Assembly (NCBI GenBank): GCA_041908765.1
Contig: JAYREU010000009.1
Coordinates: forward strand, 1-64,000
DNA length: 64,000 nucleotides
Direction: 5' to 3'
Source: CAYUST01 sp041908765
GTDB taxonomy: Bacteria; Patescibacteriota; Gracilibacteria; Absconditabacterales; Absconditicoccaceae
Made by a program: the position numbers and the translations under genes. This document shows positions 1 through 9,040 of the stretch, in pieces. The notes below the pieces were generated by a model, which saw only the letters and a program-made list of their open reading frames with translations, searched no databases and was not told the DNA's origin. Within the stretch, counting starts at the first letter, position 1; the number at the start of each line of letters is the position of its first letter.

Positions 1-50
1 TGTGTCCGATCAAGCGACGCAATTTCCTTAATTTTCTCTTCAACAGTCAT
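1..50 (-). CDS. Partial ORF at window edge (N-terminus only)
   Basis: An ATG at 48-50 opens a reading frame that runs off the left edge, giving only 16 residues starting MTVEEKIKEIASLD. There is no strong ribosome binding site, and AT-rich non-coding DNA lies upstream. The charged, helical start would suit many small proteins. I do not recognise the family. The main support is position and an open frame, so this is weak. Confidence 0.3.
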   Translation of the reverse strand, partial: MTVEEKIKEIASLDRT

Positions 51-252
51 GAATACAGGTAACTAAATAAATCTCCTGACCAGTTATTTCATTCATTATT
101 AATTCCTCAAATGGCGGTTTTAACTCCTTAATATACCTAAACCCTATCTTTAAATTATAACTATAATAAACAATAAGTCAATATAATTATTCTTACTCAA
201 ACATACAAAAAAGTAGCAGAATTCTGCTACTCTAGGAAAGTCAAAGATGGCC

Positions 253-576
253 TTAGTTAGTTGATTTTCGACGCGCAAGTTCTGCGTCGATTTTGATGAT
301 TTTCTGTTTCATTGTTCGCCTAGTTCCATGATACAGTAGCATCATCACTACGTACAATAGAACCAAGACAGTCAATAGCACCTTGAATGCAAATAAGATG
401 CAAACAAAGATCAGAATGAATGTACCAAATGTAATACCAATAGTACCATCACTTTGCACATCCATCTCCAATTTTTTTCTCATTTCCACAAGTTGCCCAT
501 CAGGAGCCGCCTTTATAAAGTCATCATTAATCTCAATTTCAGTTCCTTTTGTTTTACCTTTCAATTGTATATCCAT
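253..576 (-). CDS. Small two-helix membrane protein, unknown function
   Basis: 107 aa, ending in TAA. The first 45 residues are charged and soluble. Residues about 48-82 are two closely spaced hydrophobic segments (IGITFGTFILIFVCILF and VLLTVLVLLYVVMMLLY). A basic tail follows (RRTMKQKIIKIDAELARRK), likely on the cytoplasmic side by the positive-inside rule. No family is recognised. It stands alone downstream of yebC on the same strand, separated by about 90 bp of AT-rich DNA. No internal UGA codon is used. Confidence 0.55.
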   Translation of the reverse strand: MDIQLKGKTKGTEIEINDDFIKAAPDGQLVEMRKKLEMDVQSDGTIGITFGTFILIFVCILFAFKVLLTVLVLLYVVMMLLYHGTRRTMKQKIIKIDAELARRKSTN

Positions 577-667
577 GTTTTAAATTTTTATATTTTTTTA
601 TACCGATTATATAATTTTAGTCAATAGTATTTGCTAATTTGTATATTTGCTCATTTGGCTATTTAAT

Positions 668-1426
668 TTATCCTGCATTATGAAAAACCGTATCTACATC
701 ATCATCGTCCTCGAGGAGTTCAATGATGTTTTGGAGTTTTTCTTCGGTAGCAGCGTCTAGGGTAATGGTGTTCTCAGGCATAAATTGGAGGCCTGCTTCT
801 TCGATATGTCGCTTATGGTCCTCAAAATAACGTAAGGTTTGGATGAAATCTTCTTTGGTAGTGATCACGCACCCACTCCCCTCTTCGAAACTATAATCTA
901 GAGCTGGCGTCTCGAGGACTGCTTCTTCGAAACGTGCTTCATCCAAAGGGAGCACTGTTTGCACGACATTACCTTTGACTGTTGATTCGGTGACCGTACC
1001 ATCGATATAGAGTTCTCCTTTCTCGACAAACTGCCAAGCAACAGATCCAGGTTCACCCAGATTACCACCGTGCTTGGTCAACAGTGCTCTGATAAATGAT
1101 CCAGTTCTCATGGTATTGGTCGTCAAACATTTGATATAGAGCGCAACACCTCCTGGAGCATATCCTTCATAATAGATCTCGACAAGCTCCTCTCCTGCAA
1201 CTTTACCAGCGCCTTTTTCGATCGCTCTTTGGATCACATCTTTGGGTAAGCCTGCTTGCTTCGCCTTTTGGAGAGCGAGCGTAAGTGCAGGATTGAGCAT
1301 AGGATTGTCACCGTTTCTCGCTGCCATTTGGACAATCTTGCCTACTTTTGCGTAGACCTGTGATTTCTTGCTATCTTGAATTGCTTTGCGATGTTTGATA
1401 TTATGCCGTTTGCTATGTCAGGCCAT
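668..1426 (-). CDS. yebC: YebC/PmpR-family protein
   Basis: 252 aa, the usual YebC length (about 240-250). The family is a DNA-binding transcriptional regulator; some members have recently been tied to translation of proline-rich stretches. The start is fixed by the family N-terminus MAGHSK, in which the glycine is a UGA codon at 1418-1420. Under the standard code the gene would start 33 codons late. Middle-domain sequences such as GYAPGGVALYI and EPGSVAWQF and the acidic C-terminus (ELLEDDDDVDTVFHNAG) are typical. No purine-rich Shine-Dalgarno is seen; the leader instead contains two AATTCT-like units. It lies upstream of dnaB on the other side and shares its strand. Confidence 0.95.
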
Positions 1427-1461
1427 GAACAAGAATTAAGAGGTAAGAATTATGAGGGACA

Positions 1462-1524
1462 AGTTGAAAAGTTGAGAGTGGAAAGTTGAAAAAATTTCAA
1501 TCTTCAATCTTCAACTTTTCACAT
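1462..1524. terminator. Imperfect inverted repeat between yebC and dnaB
   Basis: A GTTGAAAAGTTGAG-type arm and a TCTTCAACTTTTCAC arm can pair with several mismatches around a short AT-rich loop. It sits just after the dnaB stop codon on the minus strand, so it may act as the dnaB terminator. The arms also look like degenerate short tandem repeats (TTCAATC), so a low-complexity origin is possible. Confidence 0.35.
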
Positions 1525-1529
1525 AAAAT

Positions 1530-2873
1530 TTAAGCCAAATCGAAGAATTCCATATTTTCTTTCATCCATTTGAGTTCGACGTCTCCGGTAGGACCATTTC
1601 TATTTTTGCGGACGAAGACATTTGCCAATCATTTCTTCTCCGTGTAGGGATCATAATAATCTTCTCTATACAACATGAGTACGGTATCTGCATCTTGCTC
1701 GATTGCTCCAGAATCTCTCAAGTCAGAGAGTTGCGGTCTTTTGTCGGGACGGGATTCAAGCGAACGGTTGAGCTGTGAAAGAGCCAACACAGGCACTTTG
1801 AGCTCTCTTGCAATTTCCTTGAGTCCTCTAGAAATTTCGCTAATTTCTTGCACTCTATTTCCTGCCCGCTGATTGCCTGCTCCAGAACTCATCAATTGGA
1901 GATAATCGATCACGACAAGGTCCAATCCACCTTTTTCAATTTTGAGTCTTCTGAGTTTCGATCTCAACTCTGGTAAACTCACCGCACCTTTGTCATCTAT
2001 GAAGAGTTGGCAACTACTCAATTTTTCCATAGCTTCACCGAGATGTGCAAAATCATCTTCATCCAGTGCACCTCTCGTGATCTTGTGCATAGAAGTACCA
2101 GATACCAGTGCTAATATTCTGTCGACGATCTGCTCAGAACCCATTTCTAGAGAGAAGATACTCACTATCTTCTTGCCTTGTAATGCCGCTCTCATCAAAA
2201 TATTGAGCGCAAACGAGGTCTTACCCATCGATGGACGCGCAGCGATAATACACAGGTCTCACGGTTTGAACCCTCACAGGATCTCATCCAAACCAGAGAA
2301 TTTAGAGAAGACTTTGTTGTCTTCAATTTTCTGTGGATTATCAACGAGTTCCATATAGTCTTCCACTCTTTGATTGAGCAAGTCTTTGATATGCTTGAGA
2401 CTATCTGCTAGATTTACTTGTGTAAGATCAAAAATCTTTTTCTCGATAGACTCTAAGATGCTTTGTACTGGTCCATGCGCGTATACTTCGCCAGAAATCG
2501 TCTGACAGGTCTTCAAAATATTTCTCAAAATCGATTTCTCTTTGATGATCTTGGCATATTCTCCCGCTACGGTTGGCGTAATCACAAAAGCAGCTAACTC
2601 ATAGAGATAGTCCTGCCCGCCTACCAAGTCCAGTTGTTGTTGTTTGGTCAGTTGATCCGACAAGGTAATAATATCAATAGTTTTACGTGAGGCTCGCAAG
2701 GTAGCTAATGCTTCAAAAACGTATTGATGCTCTCTTTGATAGAAATCAGGACTAAATATTTGGAGAGACTCTGCCAAGTACATCACTTCATTGTCCATCA
2801 ATACACAACTCAAAAATCACTTCTCTGCTTCGAGATGATGGGGTGGCAACTTCATATCTTCAATAGTGACCAT
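1530..2873 (-). CDS. dnaB: Replicative DNA helicase DnaB
   Basis: 447 aa. The N-terminal helicase-interaction domain covers about residues 1-110 and the RecA-like motor domain about 180-447. The Walker A motif ARPSMGKTS is near residue 211-220. The Walker B region has LVVIDYLQLM, and the C-terminal motif has LSDLRDSGAIEQDAD. Four UGA codons read as glycine, including two in LGGFKPG just before the Walker A and one near the end (TEKKGLANVF). Without them the gene falls into two fragments. The ATG at 2873 is preceded by GGAG at good spacing. Acts at the replication fork as a hexamer. Confidence 0.97.
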
Positions 2874-2995
2874 AGATCTCCACATAAGTAAAAAACATGT
2901 ATGCGAGTGTAGCGGTTTACTCGGCAACTACAAGGTCGGACCAGTTTTTTGTGCTAGCTTTGGGTAATCAGTGAGAAAATGGCTTACTAGAAAGA

Positions 2996-4282
2996 TTATA
3001 GAGATATTGACTTCTCTTCTCCAGTATGTATATGCTTTATTTTCACGGTCTGGGAGTGTATTTCGTCGTTTCAGATAAGGATAAGTTGCGTATACCCCTT
3101 CTTTTCCGCATAGCTGAAAGCTTTTTGTGCAGTTTTGACTTGGGTACTCAACTCTACGTTGTTTCCTTCCTTTCTCAAACGTATCGCCAAACGAGCTGCC
3201 TCCAAAGCTACGGACGCATCGAGGAGTTGGACATAGATGACTTCTTGGATTTTATTTTGAATAGCTTGGAGCAATCCCCAACTTTCCAAAAACAATCTCA
3301 TCGGTTCATCACCAGGTGCACTACCAATAGCAGGAATTTGTTCTTTGGAGCCGAAGATCTCTGCTAATCCATTGTAACGTCCACCACCAAACATTGCACG
3401 ATTATTGTCTGGATGTTTATCGAATACTTCAAACACGAGTCCATCATAATAATCGAATCATCTCATCAAACTTGGTACAAAAGTGATCCATGCACCATAT
3501 CATATGTCGGACATCTGTTGCATGAGCAGTTGCATCTCTGCTATGCTCGGTTGCGTAGCCAAGGCAGGTAATACTTCAAGCAACTCAGATAAACTGGTAG
3601 CACTCAAGAACTGTACTACTTGCTCAGTTTGTGAAGTCGATGCACCCAGCTCTATTGCTGTGGCAACGAACGCTTCGCGGGGTAATTTTTCCCATTTATC
3701 CATGAGTCTGATCATATTTGTCTTTTGCTCTGGTGATAGTCCAACCACTTCCAACAAAAAGTTCTCAATCAAATGACGGTGATTTATTTTGAGTACGAAA
3801 GAGTCCTGTGGTGCGTCGAAGGCAAACATAATTTCCATTGCCATCTGCAATGCCTCTAGCTCAGCAAGTTGCGAAGTTTCTCCAAACATATCTATGTTGA
3901 GTTGTCGAAACTCTCTATTGCGACCTCTTTGTGGTCTCTCGTTGCGATAAAAATTAGCTATCGAAAACCATCTGATAGGTTTACTCAATGAAGGATATTT
4001 GCTAGCGACCATACGTGTCACACTAGGTGTCATCTCCGGTCTCAAAGCCAAATCTGAGATCTTCCCTTCTCTATCGGTGATGAGGGTCAATTCAGATCCT
4101 CACACATCTTCTCCTGACTTCGCTCTCCAAATATCCGCATGCTCTACAAGTGGTCATAGATATTCTTCGTAGCCAAAACTCAGGCAAACCTTTCTCCAGG
4201 TATCAAAAATATGTTTGCGCACAGCAAACTCATCAGGAAATCGATCTTGGGTCCCACGAGGGGGTTGTAATCAGAGCGTCAT
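2996..4282 (-). CDS. hisS: Histidyl-tRNA synthetase
   Basis: 428 aa, normal for bacterial HisRS. Charges tRNA-His in the cytoplasm. Class II motif 2 region is seen as NFYRNERPQRGR, with RPEMTPSVTR before it. The histidine-binding motif RGFDYYDG is near residue 272, and its first glycine is a UGA codon at 3458-3460. GGGRYNGL and the C-terminal anticodon-binding domain follow. About six UGA codons are used. The ATG start gives MTLGLQPPRGTQD, the expected N-terminus. The leader has no purine Shine-Dalgarno and carries two AATTCT units. Confidence 0.96.
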
Positions 4283-4357
4283 GAAGGGAGAATTAAGAAT
4301 TATAAACGATGTATACAAACCTGTAGGGACATGCCAAAGCACGTCCGTCATTGTGAT

Positions 4358-4801
4358 TTATCCAATATGCACCACCACCAGTCCTTTCTCCTGCGCTTGC
4401 TTGAGTAAGCTTACACTCTGCGGAGCAAACAAATTGATGACATCATCCACTACCACTAGTGATACGGGATAGTCGTTCTTTTGCAACTGCTCTTGTATTT
4501 GGAGCCGACCGATAAGTTCATTCCCTCGGTCAGATAGAGCTACGTGTTCTGTTCCCCATACCTCTCCTGTACCAAAAAATACTTCCTCATTGATCTCTCA
4601 ACGTACGAAACGCTGAAATGCCTGTAACACATATCCCAGACGTGCCGCAGAAATAAGCGAACGCTCAGGATGGTGCAAGATGCTCTCTCCAGCAGTTTTC
4701 CACTGCTCTGTCCGTGTGATGTCATTGATATGGCAGAATTGTTCAAGTTGTTTGAGGAAGGCGTTGGAGGACATACACAGTGACAAACACATAAAAAGCA
4801 C
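4358..4801 (-). CDS. Conserved-looking protein of unknown function, coupled to a RelE-like toxin gene
   Basis: 147 aa with one UGA-glycine codon (about residue 68) and a TAA stop. The GTG at 4799-4801 directly abuts the TAA of the upstream toxin gene (TAA GTG), and AGGAG lies 11 nt upstream, so translational coupling is likely. An ATG at 4774 is an alternative start. The C-terminal half (SLVVVDDVINLFAPQSVSLL) looks like an alternating strand/helix fold with an acidic DD pair, but I cannot name a family. It lies 75 bp upstream of hisS on the same strand. Confidence 0.55.
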
Positions 4802-5065
4802 TTAGTAGATATCTCCTCTACTATCTGCATCATAAAAGTAAATGAGTATGGTACTTTCTTGGATCTCATACAAAAACCTATATTTCCCTATTCTTAGTCT
4901 TCGATGATTCATCAATCACTTTAGTTGCTTAACGTCAAGTCTTGCATCCAATGGATCTATCGCCAAAATATCTACTTTATCAAAAAATCTTCTTATAATC
5001 TCCGGATGCTTTCCAAGAAACTTTTCTACATCTTTTGCAAATATGAGTTTATATCTTTGGTGCAT
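4802..5065 (-). CDS. RelE/ParE-superfamily toxin
   Basis: 87 aa. The start MHQRYKLIFAKDVEKFL and the core motif LDVKQLKGLMNHRRLRIGKY are typical of the RelE/ParE fold; the glycine in QLKG is a UGA codon. RelE-type members cleave mRNA on the ribosome, and ParE-type members poison gyrase. The sequence does not decide which, although the basic R-rich centre favours an RNase. The start codon overlaps the end of the upstream antitoxin gene by 17 bp, the usual operon arrangement for this class. Confidence 0.85.
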
Positions 5066-5363
5066 AGGTCTGTTTGAGTTCCTCTAAAGAAACAGTTTTA
5101 TTTTGTCTTTGTTCCTCCTTTGCCTTTTTGTAAGCATCTTTATTTTTGGCAGTGACTTGTGTTCGCTCAGGATCAAATGCAAATGCATCTGCAATATCCT
5201 TGAGTCTTTCGTACTCTTCACAAGACAATAAAATGGCTTTGGGCTTATTATTCACGAAAATATACTTACTCCCTTCTTTGGAGAGCGACGTCAGTACTTT
5301 TTTTCGATGCGTTCTTAGGTCAGAAATAGAAACTACTTGCGATGCAATCATGGTATTGAGCAT
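5049..5363 (-). CDS. Phd/YefM-type antitoxin
   Basis: About 104 aa from the ATG at 5363 (MLNTMIASQVVSISDLR). A start four codons later at 5351 is equally plausible. An upstream ATG at 5429 extends into the likely promoter and is not favoured. The N-terminal half matches the Phd/YefM fold (SISDLRTHRKKVLTSL, then KPKAILLSCEEYERL). The C-terminal half is charged and helical, as expected for the toxin-neutralising tail. It precedes and overlaps the RelE-like toxin gene. Autoregulation is likely through the palindrome directly upstream. Confidence 0.85.
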   Translation of the reverse strand: MLNTMIASQVVSISDLRTHRKKVLTSLSKEGSKYIFVNNKPKAILLSCEEYERLKDIADAFAFDPERTQVTAKNKDAYKKAKEEQRQNKTVSLEELKQTYAPKI

Positions 5364-5368
5364 TAATA

Positions 5369-5393
5369 GTATAAATTTGTAACAAATATATAC
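5369..5393. promoter_or_regulatory. 25-bp near-perfect palindrome, candidate antitoxin operator
   Basis: The two 12-nt arms are GTATAAATTTGT and ACAAATATATAC, which pair with a single mismatch around one central base. On the minus strand the left end contains TATAC, overlapping a candidate -10 box (TATACT) a few bases before the antitoxin start. A repressor bound here would block transcription. Phd/YefM antitoxins commonly autoregulate from such sites. No clear -35 box is visible. Confidence 0.6.
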
Positions 5394-5470
5394 TTTTTTT
5401 GTAAGAATGCAATGAAAAAGTATATGCAAAAAATCTCTCTATGTGCATAATCATACTGTAACAGTATATT

Positions 5471-6028
5471 CTACAAACCCTTGATTAAACTACTGATATT
5501 TGCATCCTTTTCATCTTGGATTTTTTGTTTTTCGACTGCGGATTTTTGCGCTACTCCAGAAAGATGATCATCAATACTCTTGAGTAACTTTTCAGCTACT
5601 TCTTTCGCGTTTGAAGGCACTTGATCATTAATAAATAGCTTATAAGAATTATCTTGCCACTCCTTAGGATTAATTTTAATATAGAATTTGATCACTCAAT
5701 TATCACTTTCCAAGGTACATTTTGTAACTCATGCGAGGGAACCTTCTCCAATCGTTCTAATCAGGTTGTTACGGTTTCGAATAAGAAAAGAATTTTTTGT
5801 AATGGTCAATGACATTCAATTTTCTAATGTTGCACTATAGTTGTCTGATTCAGAGTTTCTTAATTTCCTATAATTTTCAATAATATGAGAAGCAATGTTA
5901 ACTTGCTCCAGTGAAAGTCATTGGTATGGTCAAATCTGCTCGTTATACAGCGCCAGAAGACTTTCTTGATCGTTAGAAACTCTTTTTGAGGGAGCTTCAG
6001 AGCCTCAAGCTTCAATAATTTCGTTCAT
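5471..6028 (-). CDS. Protein of unknown function
   Basis: 185 aa with five UGA-glycine codons, for example in EQIGPYQGLSLEQV and LENGMSL. It starts MNEIIEAGGSEAPSKR and ends LIKGL. The C-terminal 40 residues (KEVAEKLLKSIDDHL, then SAVEKQKIQDEKDAN) are strongly charged and probably helical. No signal peptide or membrane segment is seen, and no family is recognised. A consensus promoter lies 29 nt upstream, so this is a real transcription unit, just upstream of the toxin-antitoxin pair on the same strand. Confidence 0.65.
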
Positions 6029-6056
6029 CTTCAAGGATAAAAAGTAAAATCTATTT

Positions 6057-6084
6057 ATTATATACATATAAAATAATATGTCAA
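6057..6084 (-). promoter_or_regulatory. Consensus sigma-70 promoter for the 5471-6028 gene
   Basis: On the minus strand: TTGACA (6079-6084), a 16-bp spacer, then TATAAT (6057-6062). Both hexamers match the consensus perfectly. Transcription would start near 6050, about 20 nt upstream of the ATG at 6028. Confidence 0.8.
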
Positions 6085-6122
6085 ATTTATTGAAGGTATT
6101 CTTTGCTCTTATTGAACCATCA

Positions 6123-6641
6123 CTATTCCACCACAACTTGATAGTCTACGAGTACAAAGGGCGTTTTGTCTCCTACATAAGGAAGAAATCCTCGAAATTG
6201 CCTCTGTGACAAATACATTGCATCATCTTGATGCAAATATGCCTCTTGCTCCGAGGTTTTGCGCAGATATGCTTGCATATGGTCATATCACAAGATAGTT
6301 CTCGCATAGAGATACTCCACATACCCATACATGTGCAACAAACAAAATGTCTCAAGCATTTGCTGGTGATGCGTCGTTTCATGACGCAGCCATGATTCAT
6401 TCATCGGATGATCGTCCCACCTGAAGATTACAAACGGAAAGGGAGCTGCGGCCTTGGCTGTTTCTTTGGGAAATCAAGAAAGTACAGAAATAGTGTTCAT
6501 CAAACGTTCACTATGTAGTACTATTGGCCTGTAAGGCACCTTCGCCACGACAAAGACAATAAACAAGATACCTCGGATGATCAGTATACCAAGGATAATT
6601 CTTAGCAATCGATTTTTCAGTTTCTTAAAGAAATGAGTCAT
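6123..6641 (-). CDS. Membrane-anchored protein with an HExxH motif
   Basis: 172 aa with two UGA-glycine codons. Residues about 12-34 form one transmembrane helix (LLRIILGILIIRGILFIVF), after a basic start. The rest is probably outside the membrane. WLRHETTHHQQMLETF contains an HExxH sequence, the zinc-binding signature of many metallopeptidases. A third zinc ligand is not evident, so enzymatic function is only an inference. It lies 15 bp upstream of the purF stop on the other side, same strand. Confidence 0.6.
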
Positions 6642-6656
6642 GTACGAAGGTGTATC

Positions 6657-8141
6657 CTAAAATACTACTGTACTCTGACACTGTGCATCGTACTTTGCCT
6701 GCCCTCCTGGCGTTGGATACTTGCCAGTGATGCAGCCCATACAGATATCTCACGTGTCTACACGAAGTGCTTCAGCTAATCCCTGATGAGAGATGTATTG
6801 GATACTCTCGGCATGCAAATACGTGGCTAACTTTTGGAGCTCATGAGCGGTTGGACGTAACTCATCTTGGAAAAACTGCGGAGCAATGAGTTCTTGCTTT
6901 CTAGCAATATTGATACCATAAAAACAAGGAGCCACAATAGGTGGTGAAGGAATTCTCAAATGTACTTCAGCTGGCTCATAAAATTTCCTAAACGAGTGCA
7001 CCAAATGCTCCATGGTGGCACCTCTCACAATGCTGTCATCCATCAAGACGGCAATTTTATTCTTGATATATGGGATAAGCTGTTCACTAAAAAGATATTT
7101 TTCTTGAATCATTTTTTCTCTCTTTTCGTCGGTCTCTATGAATGTTCTCTTAGCATCTGGGCTTTTGATAATAGCTGGAATATGTGGCACATTGAGCATA
7201 TCATTGTATCATTTGGCAGAATAATAGGCACTTGCTGGGACATCCACGACAACGGTATTTTTTTCATCAAAACGATCCATATCATGTTTTGCCAGTTCTT
7301 GACCCAATCTATATCTATGTGCATTGGAGGGAGTTCACCACAATAGGGTCATGGGATTGGCAAAATAGACCGCCTCGAAAAAGCAGCGACTTTTCACAAT
7401 TGGCTGCAGCAAATCCATGGTTTGATGTTGTACTGATTGCAGTCTTGGCGACACATCTACCATCTCGCCTGCTTTCATAAATGTAGGGTTTTCTAGGCCC
7501 ATTTTGAACAAAACAGCACTTTCGCTCGATGCGACAAAGAGTTTTTCATTTTTTGCGAATGCAAGTGGACGGAATCCTCGTCTGTCCTTAGCCAAGGAAA
7601 CTTCGCCATCTTGGGCAAGTAAAATCATATTACAACAACCATCTATGCGATCATTGATATGCTCCAAAATAACTTTCTGGTCACCTACACCTTGATCAAA
7701 CTGCTGTTGAATCATCAGCTTGAGTACTTCTGTATCCAACAATGGCTCTTGTTCAGTAACATATCACTGCTGAGCAAGTCCATCAGCTAGCTGTGGTGCA
7801 TTGACGATATTTCCGTTGAATGCAAAAGCATACCTAGGTGAAGCACTTGTTTCCTCAAACGGCTGCACATATTTGGGTTTGTAGCCATTCCCACCACTGG
7901 TAGGATATCTTGCATGACTAATCAATGCTGTTACTTCACCAGCAAAATGATTTATTCTCGCTACGAGATCTGGGGTGATGTCTGGAAATTTGAAGGTATG
8001 TATCTGTCCGTCAGTACAACGTAAGGATAATCCATAGCCATCCTGTCCTCTATTTTTGCTTCATAGGAGCAAACTTCTCGCAAGATCTCCTGGCCTATCT
8101 ATAGTTCCTTGGAGAGCTACTATTGCTCCTACTCAGCACAT
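6657..8141 (-). CDS. purF: Amidophosphoribosyltransferase
   Basis: 494 aa. First committed step of purine synthesis: PRPP plus glutamine gives phosphoribosylamine. The N-terminal Ntn-hydrolase domain starts MCGVGAIVALQG, where Cys2 is the catalytic nucleophile after Met removal and the next glycine is a UGA codon (8133-8135). The PRPP-binding motif VLMDDSIVRGAT is near residue 363. About six UGA codons are used. NRGQDGYGLS and the ISHARYPTSG region are characteristic. No other purine genes lie nearby, so the pathway may be salvage-linked or scattered. Confidence 0.93.
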
Positions 8142-8165
8142 GAGGATTCTTGGATGAAATAAAGG

Positions 8166-8318
8166 TTATTTATAGTTTTGATGGACTATCTCTTGAGAAA
8201 GAGCTTTATCCAGTTTCCCGTACCCATAAAACATAGGCAAAAAGTCTTGTGTCAAATGGGTTGGTGTCGATACAATATATTTGTCACGTACTTTTTCTAG
8301 AGCAATAAAACAATTTTC
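8166..8318 (-). pseudogene. Detached C-terminal fragment of the DUF1543 gene
   Basis: An open frame of 50 codons with no usable start codon, ending in TAA just before purF. It reads NCFIALEKVRDKYIVSTPT, followed by a region ending PMFYGYGKLDKAL. From memory of DUF1543 proteins this resembles their C-terminal part (a Cys-containing stretch, then PT and GYG). The N-terminal part of such a gene lies at 8411-8845 on the same strand, and a nested palindrome at 8308-8398 separates them. I infer one gene split by the element. A search with the joined sequence would decide. Confidence 0.5.
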
Positions 8319-8398
8319 TTAATCGGACTTCTCCGAAGCAAGCAACGGAGAATTAGCCCGATTACTCTTCGACTTCGTCGAAGGAACGAAAATTGTTT
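8308..8398. repeat. Nested palindromic element (outer stem plus two inner hairpins)
   Basis: An 11-bp outer stem (AAACAATTTTC at 8308-8318 with GAAAATTGTTT at 8388-8398) encloses two hairpins. The first pairs TTCTCCG with CGGAGAA (about 8330-8352), with AATCGG/CCGATT outside it. The second is CTTCGA/TCGAAG at 8367-8383. The predicted structure is a three-way junction. It sits exactly between the two parts of the apparent DUF1543 gene and brings in a stop codon context. Confidence 0.7.
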
Positions 8399-8410
8399 GA
8401 TCGAAGAGAA

Positions 8411-8845
8411 TTAGCGCACAGTAAACTGTTGCGGTAATTCTTTTCGAATACAATCATCAATATCATACAGATCATCTTGGTGTTTCTTCTCTTCTCCTGC
8501 ACACAAAACAGCCAATGCTTTCTTGGTCGCAGCAGGTGGGGAAGGAGCAACATAAAAGCCAATTGCATGGTTTTCCCCAAATTTTTGCGGATCATAGCCT
8601 CCTGCATTGATGAAATAGAGTTTATTGTCACTCACTTGTGGTGTATCAGCAAATGAGATTTCATAGCCATCTACATACTTGAGCTCAAGAAAGGCATCTA
8701 TATGACAGGTAGGCAAACCACATCGCTTTTGTTGGAGATCATCATAACAATCCTCTATTTTCTCGCCTACAGAAAATTGTACGTCATGCATTTCAACATG
8801 ACATCAAGCAACTCTTCCTCAGAGATAGACAGCAAAAAGTTTCAT
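8411..8845 (-). CDS. DUF1543-family protein, probably truncated at its C-terminus
   Basis: 144 aa with two UGA-glycine codons (MKLFAVYLGGRVAGCHVEMH). The N-terminus and the LPTCHIDAFLELKYVDGYEI region fit DUF1543, whose function is unknown. The protein ends at ELPQQFTVR, right where a nested palindromic repeat begins. The expected C-terminal part is found in another frame beyond the repeat. Whether the shortened protein is made or functional is unknown. Its leader lacks a purine Shine-Dalgarno and contains AATTCT-like units. Confidence 0.75.
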
Positions 8846-8889
8846 GAAAGAAATTAGAATTAGGATTTAAGAATGGAGAAGTGGAAGAA

Positions 8890-8987
8890 TCCCCCGGTGC
8901 TCCGCACCACCCTACCCATACGGGCTAGGTCCTCGCAGGAGGGCACCAAGGCCTTTCACCCTTACGGGTACTTCGCTAAAAGGGGGA
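8890..8987. repeat. GC-rich multi-hairpin intergenic element
   Basis: TCCCCC (8890-8895) pairs with GGGGGA (8982-8987) to close a region of serial hairpins: GGTGC/GCACC, CCTACCC/GGGCTAGG, CCT/AGG and ACCC/GGGT. It is clearly GC-richer than its surroundings. It lies between the DUF1543 start and the proS stop and contains no gene. The architecture resembles the element at 8308-8398 without sharing obvious sequence. It could be a mobile palindromic unit or a small structured RNA. Confidence 0.5.
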
Positions 8988-9040
8988 GCACGATAGGCAA
9001 TAAGTTTTGCACTTTGTAACTTTGTTGCTTTGAGACTTTG

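Noticed and set aside
2874..2995. Possible tRNA between dnaB and hisS
   Set aside because: No cloverleaf, no GTTCAAATC-like T-loop; none was found in the other gaps either.
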